A DNA stretch of 64,000 bases, taken from assembly GCF_000317145.1 (NCBI RefSeq), contig NC_019697.1:3878385-3942384 (forward strand), in the 5' to 3' direction. The notes beneath the pieces were generated by a model. It saw only the letters and a list, made by a program, of their open reading frames with translations, was not told the origin of the DNA and did not search any database. The position numbers and the translations under genes were made by a program. Below are positions 19,504 to 28,310 of the stretch, piece by piece (the stretch's first letter is position 1; every line of letters begins with the position of its first letter). Source of the stretch: Chamaesiphon minutus PCC 6605. Lineage in GTDB: Bacteria > Cyanobacteriota > Cyanobacteriia > Cyanobacteriales > Chamaesiphonaceae.

Positions 19504-20598
19504 TTAAGTTTTTAAGAGATCGGCCCCTTCAATTACCTTCGCCGACTCAATTTTGTCATTGGGTTTGAGCTGTCCGAGGACTTCTTGTCCCGAGATCGCG
19601 TAGCCAAATACGGTATAACGACCATCGAGCAGATTGCGGCCAGCCGGGGTTAATTCTGGCTCGAACAGAAAGAAAAAGACTTGAGAAGAGCCGCCATTGG
19701 GGTCGCCTTCCGGACGCGCCATTGCCAAGGCACCATAGGAAGAAAACGGTAAAACAGGTTCTTCGCGGAAGCGTCCGGCATCTTCCATGGTAATTCCATA
19801 CATCGGCTCTTTATCGCCTTTGACCATTACTTCTAGCGGTACGGCTCGATATTTTTTGGTGTCGGGATCGATAAAACCAACTTCATCCCCTGGCGGATCG
19901 CCAATCTGAAGTACGTAATCATTTTCGGCGCGGGTGAAAGCAAGATTGTTATAAAATCCCCGTTGGACGAGATCGACAAAGTTACCAGCCGTGACGGGAG
20001 CATTATAGCCATCGACGATCAGACCGATCTCACCTTTGTTAGTTTTGATGGAGATCGTGGCACGCCCTTTAAGCTGGGGCAAGTTACTATACTCAGCAGG
20101 TACTGTATAGGGGAAATCCGTCACCATCGATGCTTCAATCGAGCCGATTTTACCCAGAGCCTCGGTACGTTTGGCTTGCACCTGCGGTTTGTCTTTGGCT
20201 GCGGTGGCGATCGCGAGTGCCTCTACATCAGTTTGAATATCATCGAGCAGAGTTTGTGCTTCTGCTTGTTTGGGAGCAGGAACGCTTGTGAGAATATCAG
20301 CTTGCTTGTTTTTCAATATCGCCGCCGCTTTTTTGACATCGTTGCTAATCGTGCTCCACTGTTTGCCGCGCAAGTGGTTGGCAATATCTTCCAAGCTATT
20401 TTGCAGTTCCCGCACTGGTTTATTATCGATCGGGAGTGCATATCTCAAAATTGACTGTCCGTCAGTAATTGCGTTTCCAGAAGGTAGCAGAGTAGCCGCA
20501 CTCAACCCCATCGAGAGGCTGATTGACAGCATTGCCACTATGCCAGTCTGCAACCAGTTTCGCCAGCGGCTAAGTATAGAAATTTTGCCCGTTCGCAT
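19504..20598 (-). CDS. Thylakoid-lumen cyclophilin, TLP40/CYP38-like peptidylprolyl isomerase
   Basis: 364 aa. The N-terminus has a basic stretch then a hydrophobic segment (residues ~17-35, MLSISLSMGLSAATLL), a likely export signal. Residues ~50-160 form a helical region typical of TLP40/CYP38, and the C-terminal half is a cyclophilin domain (VTAGNFVDLVQRGFYNNLAF, SSQVFFFLFEPELTP, DGRYTVFGYAISGQEVL). Plant CYP38/TLP40 assists photosystem II assembly and repair in the lumen, and the cyanobacterial homologue is presumed similar. Its stop lies 13 bases from the converging phosphatase gene. Confidence 0.9.
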   Translation of the reverse strand: MRTGKISILSRWRNWLQTGIVAMLSISLSMGLSAATLLPSGNAITDGQSILRYALPIDNKPVRELQNSLEDIANHLRGKQWSTISNDVKKAAAILKNKQADILTSVPAPKQAEAQTLLDDIQTDVEALAIATAAKDKPQVQAKRTEALGKIGSIEASMVTDFPYTVPAEYSNLPQLKGRATISIKTNKGEIGLIVDGYNAPVTAGNFVDLVQRGFYNNLAFTRAENDYVLQIGDPPGDEVGFIDPDTKKYRAVPLEVMVKGDKEPMYGITMEDAGRFREEPVLPFSSYGALAMARPEGDPNGGSSQVFFFLFEPELTPAGRNLLDGRYTVFGYAISGQEVLGQLKPNDKIESAKVIEGADLLKT

Positions 20599-20664
20599 TT
20601 CTAATAATATTCATATAGTCCAACCCTCTCATCTTGCCATATCTGGGATCGCTATATTAATAAC

Positions 20665-20699
20665 CTGAGTTCGATGAGGCTATGCCTCATCGAACTCAG
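20665..20699. repeat. Perfect 16-bp palindrome
   Basis: 20665-20680 is exactly complementary to 20684-20699 with a 3-base loop. It sits upstream of the cyclophilin gene and downstream of the IS982 remnant (both minus strand), so it could terminate remnant transcription or be a mobile palindrome; no T run follows. Confidence 0.7.
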
Positions 20700-20817
20700 A
20701 TGTGACAACATGTTCAGCTTAATAGCAAATTTTATGTAAATTTTGGCACGATAAAACCCATCATTAAGATGATTAATGATTGAAAATATTGAGTTAAGTT
20801 AATAAATAAATAATCGG

Positions 20818-21579
20818 CTAAATAGGAACAATACTAAAGAAGTTTTGAGCAGGCTCATCTAGCTTCAAACTCGGCTTTTTAGGTTGATGAGTATAAGCAA
20901 TTAATGCTGTAATCAGATTTAGCATGAAATTATGCAAGCTCCGATGGCGAGAATGGACTAAATAACAAATATTTTTTAACTGGTCATTTACCGTTTCAAT
21001 CAGCGAGCGTTTCCGAAGTGATATTTTGTCATCCATCAAGATGAGCTTGTTTTTCATATTAGATTTTAGTGGCGTAATTAGCTGCAATCCTTTATTTAAT
21101 AATTCTTCAAATAGTTCTTTCTTAATATATCCTTTGTCTCCAAATATTTTTCCTGATATTCCCTGTGTCATTGATGGCAAATGTGTGCGGTCATCGACAT
21201 TGCCAGGTGTGATTTTGCAGCTTAATATCTCTCCGCAATCATTAATAATTAAATGAAGCTTGAATCCAAAGTACCATCCCATAGAACTCTTACTCAGCTT
21301 GGCAGTTTCTTTGAAAACCTTATTTCTTTTAATTCTTTTTGGGTGACAAACTGGAATAGCCGTGCTATCCACGAAACTAATTCCAGTCACCTTACCTTGA
21401 CGAGAGTTGAGATAATAAAGGCAAGCTATTAAAACATTTGGCATCAACTCCACCATTCTATTGTAACTAACCAACTTTGGAAAATAATCAGTTAAGTTTT
21501 GACAAACATTTTTGAGGTAATAATCCTTAAATGTTCGATAGCTTGACTGATGGAAATGAATAGAATTCGATCCAGTCGG
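20818..21579 (-). pseudogene. IS982-family transposase, 5'-truncated remnant
   Basis: The open frame (about 253 codons from a TGA at 21580-21582) lacks the first ~40-60 residues of IS982 transposases and has no proper ATG; the first usable start is TTG at 21474. What remains is well conserved: IHFHQSSYRTFKDYYL, LVSYNRMVELMP, GISFVDSTAIPVCH with the first catalytic Asp, GDKGYIKKELF with the second, and KRSLIETVNDQLKN with the Glu. It therefore carries the DDE core but is probably immobile. No matching terminal inverted repeats or target duplication were recognised around it. Confidence 0.85.
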
Positions 21580-21674
21580 TCATTTTCTCAATCTTAAATA
21601 ATTCACTATTTCGATTTTCGATCGTGATGACAAAGATTGGCGGCAAATCGAATTTTAGCTTGGATGAGTTTCGA

Positions 21675-23111
21675 CTAGACAGCCACACCTTTGACGCTGG
21701 CATATAAATCTTTAAACAGCCGTTGCTGGACGCTATGATCCACGATCGGGAGTGGATAGCCGATCTGATGGCGAGTTAGCGGTGGGATATTACCGCTGAG
21801 AATGAGATTGGTCTCGACAGACTTTAATTCTGGCACCCACTGACGAATATAATCTGCCTCTGGATCGAATTTTTGGGCTTGGGTGTAGGGGTTGAAAATT
21901 CGCAACGGTTTGGGGTCCATACCGCTCGATGCGCTCCATTGCCAGCCGCCGTTGTTTGCAGACAGATCGCCATCGATCAGACGTTGCATGAAGTATTTCT
22001 CGCCCCATTGCCAGTTGATAATCAAATCTTTAGTTAAGAAGCTGGCAACGATCATTCGACAGCGATTGTGCATCCAGCCAATTTCGTTGAGTTGGCGCAT
22101 GGCCGCATCGACGATCGGATAGCCTGTTTCGCCCCGACACCAAGCGTCAAAACGATTTTGGTCATCTTGCCACGGAAAATGTTTTAAGGGGTCGCGATAA
22201 GCCCCCTGGGCAAGGCTGGGGAAATGATACATCGCTTGTTGGTAGAATTCTCGCCATGCGAGTTCTTGCTGCCAGGTGGTAATCCCCGCACGGGCTTCGT
22301 CGCTGCTGGTTTGTGCCATTGCCTCGATTGTGGCCGCCCACACGGTCCGAATGCCAATGACGCCGAATTTCAAGGCCGCACTGAGTCCCGATGTGCCTGT
22401 AAGGGCGGGATAGTTGCGTTGTTCGTCATATTCGCAGATCGATCGATCGCAAAATTCTGCTAGTTCCCGTGCGGCTGCGCTCGTACCCGGTTCTAATTTG
22501 AGCGGGTTCTCCCAAGTAAATCCTAAATCTTTGGCTGTGGGGAGATCGATCGTCGGTACTTGAGCTAGATCTGTCAGCTCGGTAGCATCTAATTGGCAGG
22601 GGGGAAGTTTGACTTCGACTGGGGCTGGTTTCGATCGACTGTTCCAGTTGCGCCAGAATGGGGTATAGACTGTATAGGGCTGTTTGTTACCAGTGATAAT
22701 TTCACTTGGGGCATGGAGCAACTGATCCCAATTTGTATGCACTTCGATGCCATCGCTTTTTAAAGTTGTGGCGATGCTCTCGTCCCGCGTCTGGGAATAT
22801 GGTTCGATATCGAGATGCCAATATACAGCTTGGGCTTTGAGTGTAGTAGCTAATAGCGGAATTTTGACGACGGGATTGCCTTCGACAAATAGTAGTTGAC
22901 TCCCCGCGCGGCGATAATCTTTGGCAAGCGACTGCAAGCAGCCGACGAGGTAGGTAACTCTCGCAGGGGCAACACTATCATTAGTTAAAATCGCTCGATC
23001 GAAACAAAAGACACCGATAACTCTAGCATTGGTATTACAGGCTTGGGCTAAACCTATGCTGTCTGAAACGCGTAAGTCACGGCGATGCCAAAATAAGATG
23101 AGATCTGACAT
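21675..23111 (-). CDS. phrA: Deoxyribodipyrimidine photolyase (class I CPD photolyase)
   Basis: 478 aa, normal for class I folate/8-HDF photolyases. The N-terminal antenna domain starts LILFWHRRDLRVSDSIGL; the C-terminal FAD domain contains TGYPIVDAAMRQLNEIGWMHNR, the run to FLTKDLIINWQWGEKYFM, and the DNA/FAD-binding signature DLSANNGGWQWSASSGMD. It repairs UV-induced cyclobutane pyrimidine dimers using blue light. The short spacing to the IS982 remnant indicates the remnant sits just past its 3' end without damaging it. No co-transcribed partner is seen. Confidence 0.94.
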   Translation of the reverse strand: MSDLILFWHRRDLRVSDSIGLAQACNTNARVIGVFCFDRAILTNDSVAPARVTYLVGCLQSLAKDYRRAGSQLLFVEGNPVVKIPLLATTLKAQAVYWHLDIEPYSQTRDESIATTLKSDGIEVHTNWDQLLHAPSEIITGNKQPYTVYTPFWRNWNSRSKPAPVEVKLPPCQLDATELTDLAQVPTIDLPTAKDLGFTWENPLKLEPGTSAAARELAEFCDRSICEYDEQRNYPALTGTSGLSAALKFGVIGIRTVWAATIEAMAQTSSDEARAGITTWQQELAWREFYQQAMYHFPSLAQGAYRDPLKHFPWQDDQNRFDAWCRGETGYPIVDAAMRQLNEIGWMHNRCRMIVASFLTKDLIINWQWGEKYFMQRLIDGDLSANNGGWQWSASSGMDPKPLRIFNPYTQAQKFDPEADYIRQWVPELKSVETNLILSGNIPPLTRHQIGYPLPIVDHSVQQRLFKDLYASVKGVAV

Positions 23112-23250
23112 TTAATTTAGCGACAATCTAGGCATTACAAGTGGAGAAGCGTCAGAGAAAGAGGTTTTGGACTAAACTCGAAAATCGATCGACTATTTCT
23201 AATTTAAACCTCACCAGTGAGGCAATCTCACATCTTGGAACAGTCTGAAA

Positions 23251-23360
23251 ACATTAGTGCCTAGTGTAGATCTGGGGGTACCCACGAGGGGCACCCCTAC
23301 AGGTTATTTGTGTAGGGGCGCCCCTCGTGGGTACCCTGGTTTTCACTAAGCACTAACATG
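23251..23360. repeat. MITE-like palindromic element, ~110 bp
   Basis: Outer arms (about 23252-23266, ATTAGTGCCTAGTG, and 23344-23358, CACTAAGCACTAA) are imperfect inverted repeats; an inner ~26-bp arm (23276-23301 with 23311-23336, GGGTACCCACGAGGGGC...) forms a long GC-rich hairpin with one mismatch. There is no coding potential. The nested structure suggests a non-autonomous mobile palindrome or a dispersed repeat between the photolyase and UbiB genes. Confidence 0.65.
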
Positions 23361-23392
23361 TTCGAGCTGTTGCAAGATGTAAGGCATCCACA

Positions 23393-25111
23393 TTACTTGC
23401 CATTATTACTCAATTCTCTGAGCAAAGAACTCACTCCAGCGGTAGAGAGATCGCCGAGTGTTTTGGGGACGTTTACCGCTAACGCACCGATCGCTACATT
23501 TAAGAGTTTGGCTGGCTCTAGTTCGCCTTTGACTAAATTCCACAACTGTCGAACTTCGGTAATGTGGAGGCGATTGTCTTCGGTTAGTGCCATGACAATT
23601 TGATTTCTGAGCGAGCGTCCTTCCTCAGACATCAGGAATTTAAGTCCTAATTGGGCGGTAGGCAACAGGTCGAAATTTCCACCCGTGCGAGCGATGCCAA
23701 TCATATTTTCCAATCGTTGCCACTGCAACTTACCATCTTTAATTACTACTTCTAGCAACCGTCGCCGCATTTCTGGAGTTTCGCCATTGAGCAATCTTTG
23801 GGCGACATAAGGATAGCCAATTTCGACAATCTTGAAGTTAGGATTGAGACTCAGCGCGACACCTTCTTGCGTAACCAAAGATCGGATAATGAGTGAGAAT
23901 TGAGCGGGGATGCGGAAGGGATATTGGAACATCAATTCCGAAAACTCATCAGTGACGGTTTTAAAATTGAAGTTGCCAACATTTTCGCCGATCGCGTTGC
24001 CCAGTACTCGCTCTAACGCTGGGATAATTGGAGAAATATCCACATCGGGAGTCAGAAAACCCAGCCTGACAAAATCATCTGTGAGGGCGAGATAGTCTTT
24101 ATTAATCAAATGCACTACCGAACCCGCGATCGTTTCTTTAGTGTTTTGGGTGAGCTGATCCATCATCCCAAAATCGATAAATGCCATCCGTCCGTCGGCG
24201 AGTGCAAATAGGTTACCAGGATGCGGATCGGCATGGAAAAAGCCAAATTCTAATAACTGTCGCAGACCTGATGCAACACAAGCTCTAATCAATGTGTCGC
24301 GATCTAGCCCAGCTTTCTTTATCCCATCTATATCGGTTAACTTAATACCGTCGATCCACTCTAAAGTTAGGACGGTATGACTGGTATATCGCCAGTAAAT
24401 AGCCGGAACTTTAACTGTCAGATCGTCTTGAAAATTCGCCGCAAACTTTTCAGCATTGCGCCCTTCATTTTGATAGTCGATTTCTTCAAATAACTTCGTA
24501 CCAAATTCATCGACAACGATGGTGAGATTATCACCCAAATTTAATGGTAAAAATGGTTTGATCCAACTAGCTGCCCACCGTAACAAGTACAGATCGCGAG
24601 TGATAGTTGGCATTAAATTTGGCCGTTGCACTTTAACGGCAACCTGTTCCCCAGTATACAATCTAGCTTTGTAAACTTGACCCAAACTGGCCGCAGCGAT
24701 CGGACGCGGTGAAATTTCTTTGTATAATTCTTCTACCGATCGCTTCAGTTGCGATTCAATAATTTGCATTGCCAACTCATTATCAAAAGGTGGGAGTTGG
24801 TCTTGAAGTTTGATTAGCTCGTCCAAAAAGTCTTGTCTGATTAGATCGGGACGTGTCGATAGCGATTGTCCGACTTTAATAAATGTCGGCCCCAATTGCG
24901 TCAGAATTTCCCGTAATTGCTCGGCTCTTTGATTTTTATTTGCTTCGGTATTACCAACAGATCGATCGAGTAATAACCCAATTAAAAATCCGGCAAACAA
25001 CCAAACGATAACTAGTGCGCGCCAGATTACCAGCCACGGACGTCTATTGTAATACTTAGCAATTGCCTGGGCATTATAACGCCGCAGTTGGGTAAGTTGT
25101 TGCTGACTCAC
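23393..25111 (-). CDS. ABC1/UbiB (AarF) family atypical kinase
   Basis: 572 aa. Family motifs are all present: the KxGQ helix (GPTFIKVGQSLSTRPDLI, residues ~53-70), the A-rich loop AAASLGQVYKA that replaces the P-loop, the lysine in VAVKVQRPN, and FFHADPHPGNLF plus MAFIDFGMMD for catalytic and metal-binding residues. An N-terminal hydrophobic segment (residues ~27-46, WLVIWRALVIVWLFAGFLIG) suggests membrane attachment. UbiB/COQ8-type proteins support prenylquinone biosynthesis or distribution; in plants related ABC1K proteins control plastoquinone and tocopherol pools. The precise role here is inference. Confidence 0.92.
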   Translation of the reverse strand: MSQQQLTQLRRYNAQAIAKYYNRRPWLVIWRALVIVWLFAGFLIGLLLDRSVGNTEANKNQRAEQLREILTQLGPTFIKVGQSLSTRPDLIRQDFLDELIKLQDQLPPFDNELAMQIIESQLKRSVEELYKEISPRPIAAASLGQVYKARLYTGEQVAVKVQRPNLMPTITRDLYLLRWAASWIKPFLPLNLGDNLTIVVDEFGTKLFEEIDYQNEGRNAEKFAANFQDDLTVKVPAIYWRYTSHTVLTLEWIDGIKLTDIDGIKKAGLDRDTLIRACVASGLRQLLEFGFFHADPHPGNLFALADGRMAFIDFGMMDQLTQNTKETIAGSVVHLINKDYLALTDDFVRLGFLTPDVDISPIIPALERVLGNAIGENVGNFNFKTVTDEFSELMFQYPFRIPAQFSLIIRSLVTQEGVALSLNPNFKIVEIGYPYVAQRLLNGETPEMRRRLLEVVIKDGKLQWQRLENMIGIARTGGNFDLLPTAQLGLKFLMSEEGRSLRNQIVMALTEDNRLHITEVRQLWNLVKGELEPAKLLNVAIGALAVNVPKTLGDLSTAGVSSLLRELSNNGK

Positions 25112-25553
25112 GTTGTAAAGTTGCCTCTTAAACTCTGTAGTGCTATATTTCGATATTATCGGCCGACGAGTTAACTTTCGTTAAATTATTCCCTAATATC
25201 TTAACTTTTTGAAATTAGAGATCTAAATCACTCTTAATACAAGTATACAAAAATATAGATAATCTGGTGTTAGTGCGATAACCGAACCTAAAATTTCGGC
25301 AGTCTTGGCGATCCCCAAGCAAGTTGTGTAGTCGCGATCGAGCGGTCGCGATCGCTATCCCCCATCTGCTATGATACCCACTTAAATGCCACGTTTGGAA
25401 ATCCAGCATCGCTCTCAGAGGCGATCGAATCGGCTAAATAGCTGGATCTCGATCGACCATCGACTGTATTATGCGCGATCGATAGCAATCGAGAAAAAAA
25501 TTTTAACTAATACTTCAATGTAAAGATCGACTCGATCCAATCTGTTCCTAATT
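25112..25553. other. Divergent intergenic region, 442 bases
   Basis: Lies between the divergent UbiB and RmlD-like genes. It is AT-rich near both gene starts and dense in GCGATCGC/CGATCG words (25333-25358). A 64-codon minus-strand ORF (25215-25409) has no recognisable features and was not called. Confidence 0.5.
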
Positions 25554-26435
25554 ATGCCGAAATTACTAATTACTGGGGTGAGTGGTTTTCTGGGTTGGAA
25601 TTTATGTCAACAGGCTCGATCTCAATGGGAAACTCACGGTACATACTCGCAAAATGCGATCGAGATTAGTGATGTTCGGCTCCACCAAATCGATCTTACA
25701 CAGCTCGATGCAGTCACAGCCAAGATCGATGCGATCGCGCCAGATGCCATAATTCATACTGCGGCGGCGGCTAGTCCCAACTTTTGTCAAACGCACCCAG
25801 AACTATCCGCACGCATTAATATCGGCGCATCTCAACTACTAGCAAAGATTTGCAATCGAGCCAAAATTCCTTTTGTTTTCACCTCCACCGATTTAGTTTT
25901 CGATGGTAAGAACGCACCTTATCGCGAAACAGATCCAGTTTCGCCGCTGAATATTTATGGCGAGCAAAAAGTAGCTGCCGAACGCAAGATTTTAGACACA
26001 TATCCACAAGCGACAATCTGTCGAATGCCGCTGATGTTTGGCATGGCACCACCGACGGCAAGCAGTTTTCTCCAGCCTTGGATTAAGGCATTAGCTGCCG
26101 AGCAGACGCTTCAATTATTCATTGATGAATTTCGCACACCCGTCAGCGCAGTAACCGCCGCACGCGGCTTGTTGATGGCATTACGCAGCTCGCCAGGAAT
26201 TCTCAATCTCGGAGGCAAAGAACGGCTGTCTCGTTATGAGTTTGGACGATTGTTAGCCGAAGCTTTTGGGTTTGACTTATCGCTGTTGTTGCCAATTTCC
26301 CAACGAGATCTACCGATGGCAGCTCCCCGCGCCGCAGATGTTTCGCTAGATAGTACTAAGGCGATCGCGCTAGGCTACAATTTACCACCATTACGGCAAG
26401 AGTTAGAGTCTCTTCGGTTGGCGATAACCCCATAA
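25554..26435 (+). CDS. RmlD-like NAD(P)-dependent sugar-nucleotide reductase (extended SDR)
   Basis: 293 aa. The glycine-rich dinucleotide motif is TGVSGFLG near residue 7; the SDR active site is carried by STDLVF (residues ~109-114) and the YxxxK pair in NIYGEQKVAAE. Substrate-domain segments (FRTPVSAVTAARGLL, LNLGGKERLSRYEFG) match dTDP-4-dehydrorhamnose reductase relatives. It probably reduces a keto-sugar nucleotide, but it is not in an rml operon, so a different substrate is possible. It reads alone on the plus strand, divergent from the UbiB gene. Confidence 0.85.
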   Translation: MPKLLITGVSGFLGWNLCQQARSQWETHGTYSQNAIEISDVRLHQIDLTQLDAVTAKIDAIAPDAIIHTAAAASPNFCQTHPELSARINIGASQLLAKICNRAKIPFVFTSTDLVFDGKNAPYRETDPVSPLNIYGEQKVAAERKILDTYPQATICRMPLMFGMAPPTASSFLQPWIKALAAEQTLQLFIDEFRTPVSAVTAARGLLMALRSSPGILNLGGKERLSRYEFGRLLAEAFGFDLSLLLPISQRDLPMAAPRAADVSLDSTKAIALGYNLPPLRQELESLRLAITP

Positions 26436-26565
26436 CGGGTAATGGGTAGCGATTCGCGCAACTCATAAGGAGTGGCTACGCCAACGTCGGGTTTCCCACA
26501 GGTGACGCGTGCGACTGCCGATTTTAGCGGCGCGCTTTTCTTCGAGACAATGGGTAATGGGTAAT
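26436..26565. repeat. Dispersed GGCTACGCCAACG-type palindromic repeat
   Basis: 26470-26490 (AGTGGCTACGCCAACG) and the following GTCGGGTTTCCC match, on the opposite strand and with changes, the block at 54200-54245. Short GGGTAATGGGTA tracts flank it. Non-coding. Confidence 0.55.
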
Positions 26566-26650
26566 AGGATGGATCGAAAAGTATCCTTGTATTGCCAGAG
26601 CCTATTTACTCAACAGAGCAGGAAAGCCTCAAAACTAATGGTTGGTAACT

Positions 26651-27067
26651 TTAATCGCCACTAATATGCACGACTAATTCGCGGTTGTAGCGATGTTGGC
26701 GATGTTCCCACAGATAGATTCCTTGCCACGTACCCAGTACTAAACTACCGCGCATGATAGGGATTTGTTCGGAGGTATGGGTAAGTGCAGTGCGAATATG
26801 TGCTGGCATATCATCGGCACCTTCAGCCGAGTGAATATATTTACCATCTTCTGGGACGAGTTTGGCTAAGAAATTAGCTAAGTCGATCAATACATCCGGA
26901 TCTGCATTTTCTTGAATTACCAAACTAGCAGAAGTATGCCGCAAAAACAGAGTACACAATCCAGTTTGAATTCCCGATTGAGTGACGATATTACCGATTT
27001 GTGGTGTAATTTTGACAAATGACTTAGGCGTGCTAGGAATAGTGAGAATTTTTTGATAGTGAGTCAC
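26651..27067 (-). CDS. YjbQ/UPF0047 family protein
   Basis: 138 aa, the standard size of this single-domain family. Signature segments are LFLRHTSASLVIQENADPDV, the acidic-histidine region GADDMPAHIRTAL, and LGTWQGIYLWEHR with the HRxHRxxR-like basic cluster. The conserved His/Asp/Glu residues form a putative metal-binding active site. E. coli YjbQ shows weak thiamine-phosphate synthase activity but the physiological role is not settled. Read alone on the minus strand; short heptamer repeats lie just upstream of its start. Confidence 0.9.
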   Translation of the reverse strand: MTHYQKILTIPSTPKSFVKITPQIGNIVTQSGIQTGLCTLFLRHTSASLVIQENADPDVLIDLANFLAKLVPEDGKYIHSAEGADDMPAHIRTALTHTSEQIPIMRGSLVLGTWQGIYLWEHRQHRYNRELVVHISGD

Positions 27068-27106
27068 GAGTTAGTGGATAGTTGATAGTGGATAGTTGAT
27101 AGTGGA
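27068..27106. repeat. Heptamer short tandem repeat (TAGTGGA/TAGTTGA)
   Basis: Alternating TAGTGGA and TAGTTGA units fill the sequence just upstream of the YjbQ start. This matches the style of cyanobacterial STRR heptamer arrays. Confidence 0.75.
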
Positions 27107-27208
27107 TAGCCAACCATCTAAGTTTTATAGATTATCTATTCGATCGATCTTTTCGTCTACCTGCATAGGTAGATACAATTATTTATAAAATAGATACAGA
27201 TCGAATGT

Positions 27209-28291
27209 TTAGGCGTTACTTAGATATTTGACAATCGAACTAGCGATCGTGCGATTGCCGTCAGTTGCTATTTTTGTAGTCAATCTGGGTGGTTGTAATG
27301 GTCGGTGCAAAAAATCCCAGTTCGGTGCAAAAAAATCTTCAGGCTCGATCACTTGATGATAGCCATAATCTTGCATCCCATTGAGGATAATTTCTGATTC
27401 TGCAAAGCCTGCGCGAGTGATGGAGACGATCGGTACTTGTAGTTTGAGAGCTTCAGCATAAGTACAATAGCCCGGTTTGGAGATGACTCGATCGCACAAT
27501 GGCATAATATCGACGGGACGCACTGCCAGATCTAGAGCCTTAACTAGATTGGGTAAATCTGGGGCATGGCGATCGAGTGTGATAAATTGGTAGTCTGGAA
27601 ATTGACTGACATTCTGATAAGGAATCGCATCTAAACTCAATCCGCCAAATGTCATTAGAATCGTGCGTTCTTTAGGTCGATCTAGCCCGAACTTTGTGCG
27701 AATCATCTCTAGCAGATACTTAGGGTCGCCGCCAGTCAAGCCGACATCTTCAATGACTGGAAATCGCTCCATTGACTCGTGCATTGGTACCCGAAACAAC
27801 CTGTCACAGCATCCATAGCAATCGCTAATCCAGTCCGCAACTTGCGCGAAATCTTCACCCCAATCTCGATATATAAAGTCCCAACCAAAATTACCCGACA
27901 TCCAACAGGGAACGCCTAATTTTTGAGCGATTAAAGTCGCAATCGGCGGAGCATCGCCAAAGACTAAATCCACACCATACTCTTGACAAAATGCTACTTC
28001 TTCGGCAATTATTTCATCTTTATTTGAGATGATATGCTGCCACTTAGATAACGTCGCATCCAGATCCATCTTCAAGCTATCAGCCTGAACGACTCCCACA
28101 TCAAATCCTCGCTGACGATAGATAAAATCACCATCGATATAACATTCTAACAACCATTTTGGTGCCGTGGTCACTAAAATTAATTTAACCGACGGTAATA
28201 GCTTTTGCAACTGTCCGGCGATCGAGGCCGTTCTGGCAGCATGGCCGAAACCGTGGTCGGTAATCGCAATATAAATCGTAGGATTTGACAT
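27209..28291 (-). CDS. GT-B fold glycosyltransferase-like protein (MurG/GT28-related)
   Basis: 360 aa. ITDHGFGHAARTASIAGQL at the N-terminus is the glycine/histidine-rich loop of GT-B enzymes, and FGDAPPIATLIAQKLGVPCW is a typical acceptor-side strand. The C-terminal half has LMTFGG and the donor-binding VISKPGYCTYAEALKL, the GT28-like KPGGxTxxEA motif. The same domain forms the N-terminus of plant L-arabinokinase proteins. The sugar transferred is unknown. It is followed on the minus strand by a tandem-repeat spacer, and the cystine lyase gene ends 19 bases upstream of its start, so the two may be co-transcribed. Confidence 0.75.
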   Translation of the reverse strand: MSNPTIYIAITDHGFGHAARTASIAGQLQKLLPSVKLILVTTAPKWLLECYIDGDFIYRQRGFDVGVVQADSLKMDLDATLSKWQHIISNKDEIIAEEVAFCQEYGVDLVFGDAPPIATLIAQKLGVPCWMSGNFGWDFIYRDWGEDFAQVADWISDCYGCCDRLFRVPMHESMERFPVIEDVGLTGGDPKYLLEMIRTKFGLDRPKERTILMTFGGLSLDAIPYQNVSQFPDYQFITLDRHAPDLPNLVKALDLAVRPVDIMPLCDRVISKPGYCTYAEALKLQVPIVSITRAGFAESEIILNGMQDYGYHQVIEPEDFFAPNWDFLHRPLQPPRLTTKIATDGNRTIASSIVKYLSNA

Positions 28292-28310
28292 AAGAGTGAT
28301 GCTGATTTTT

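Noticed and set aside
25215-25409. 64-codon minus-strand ORF between the UbiB and RmlD genes
   Set aside because: No recognisable features and no conserved context.
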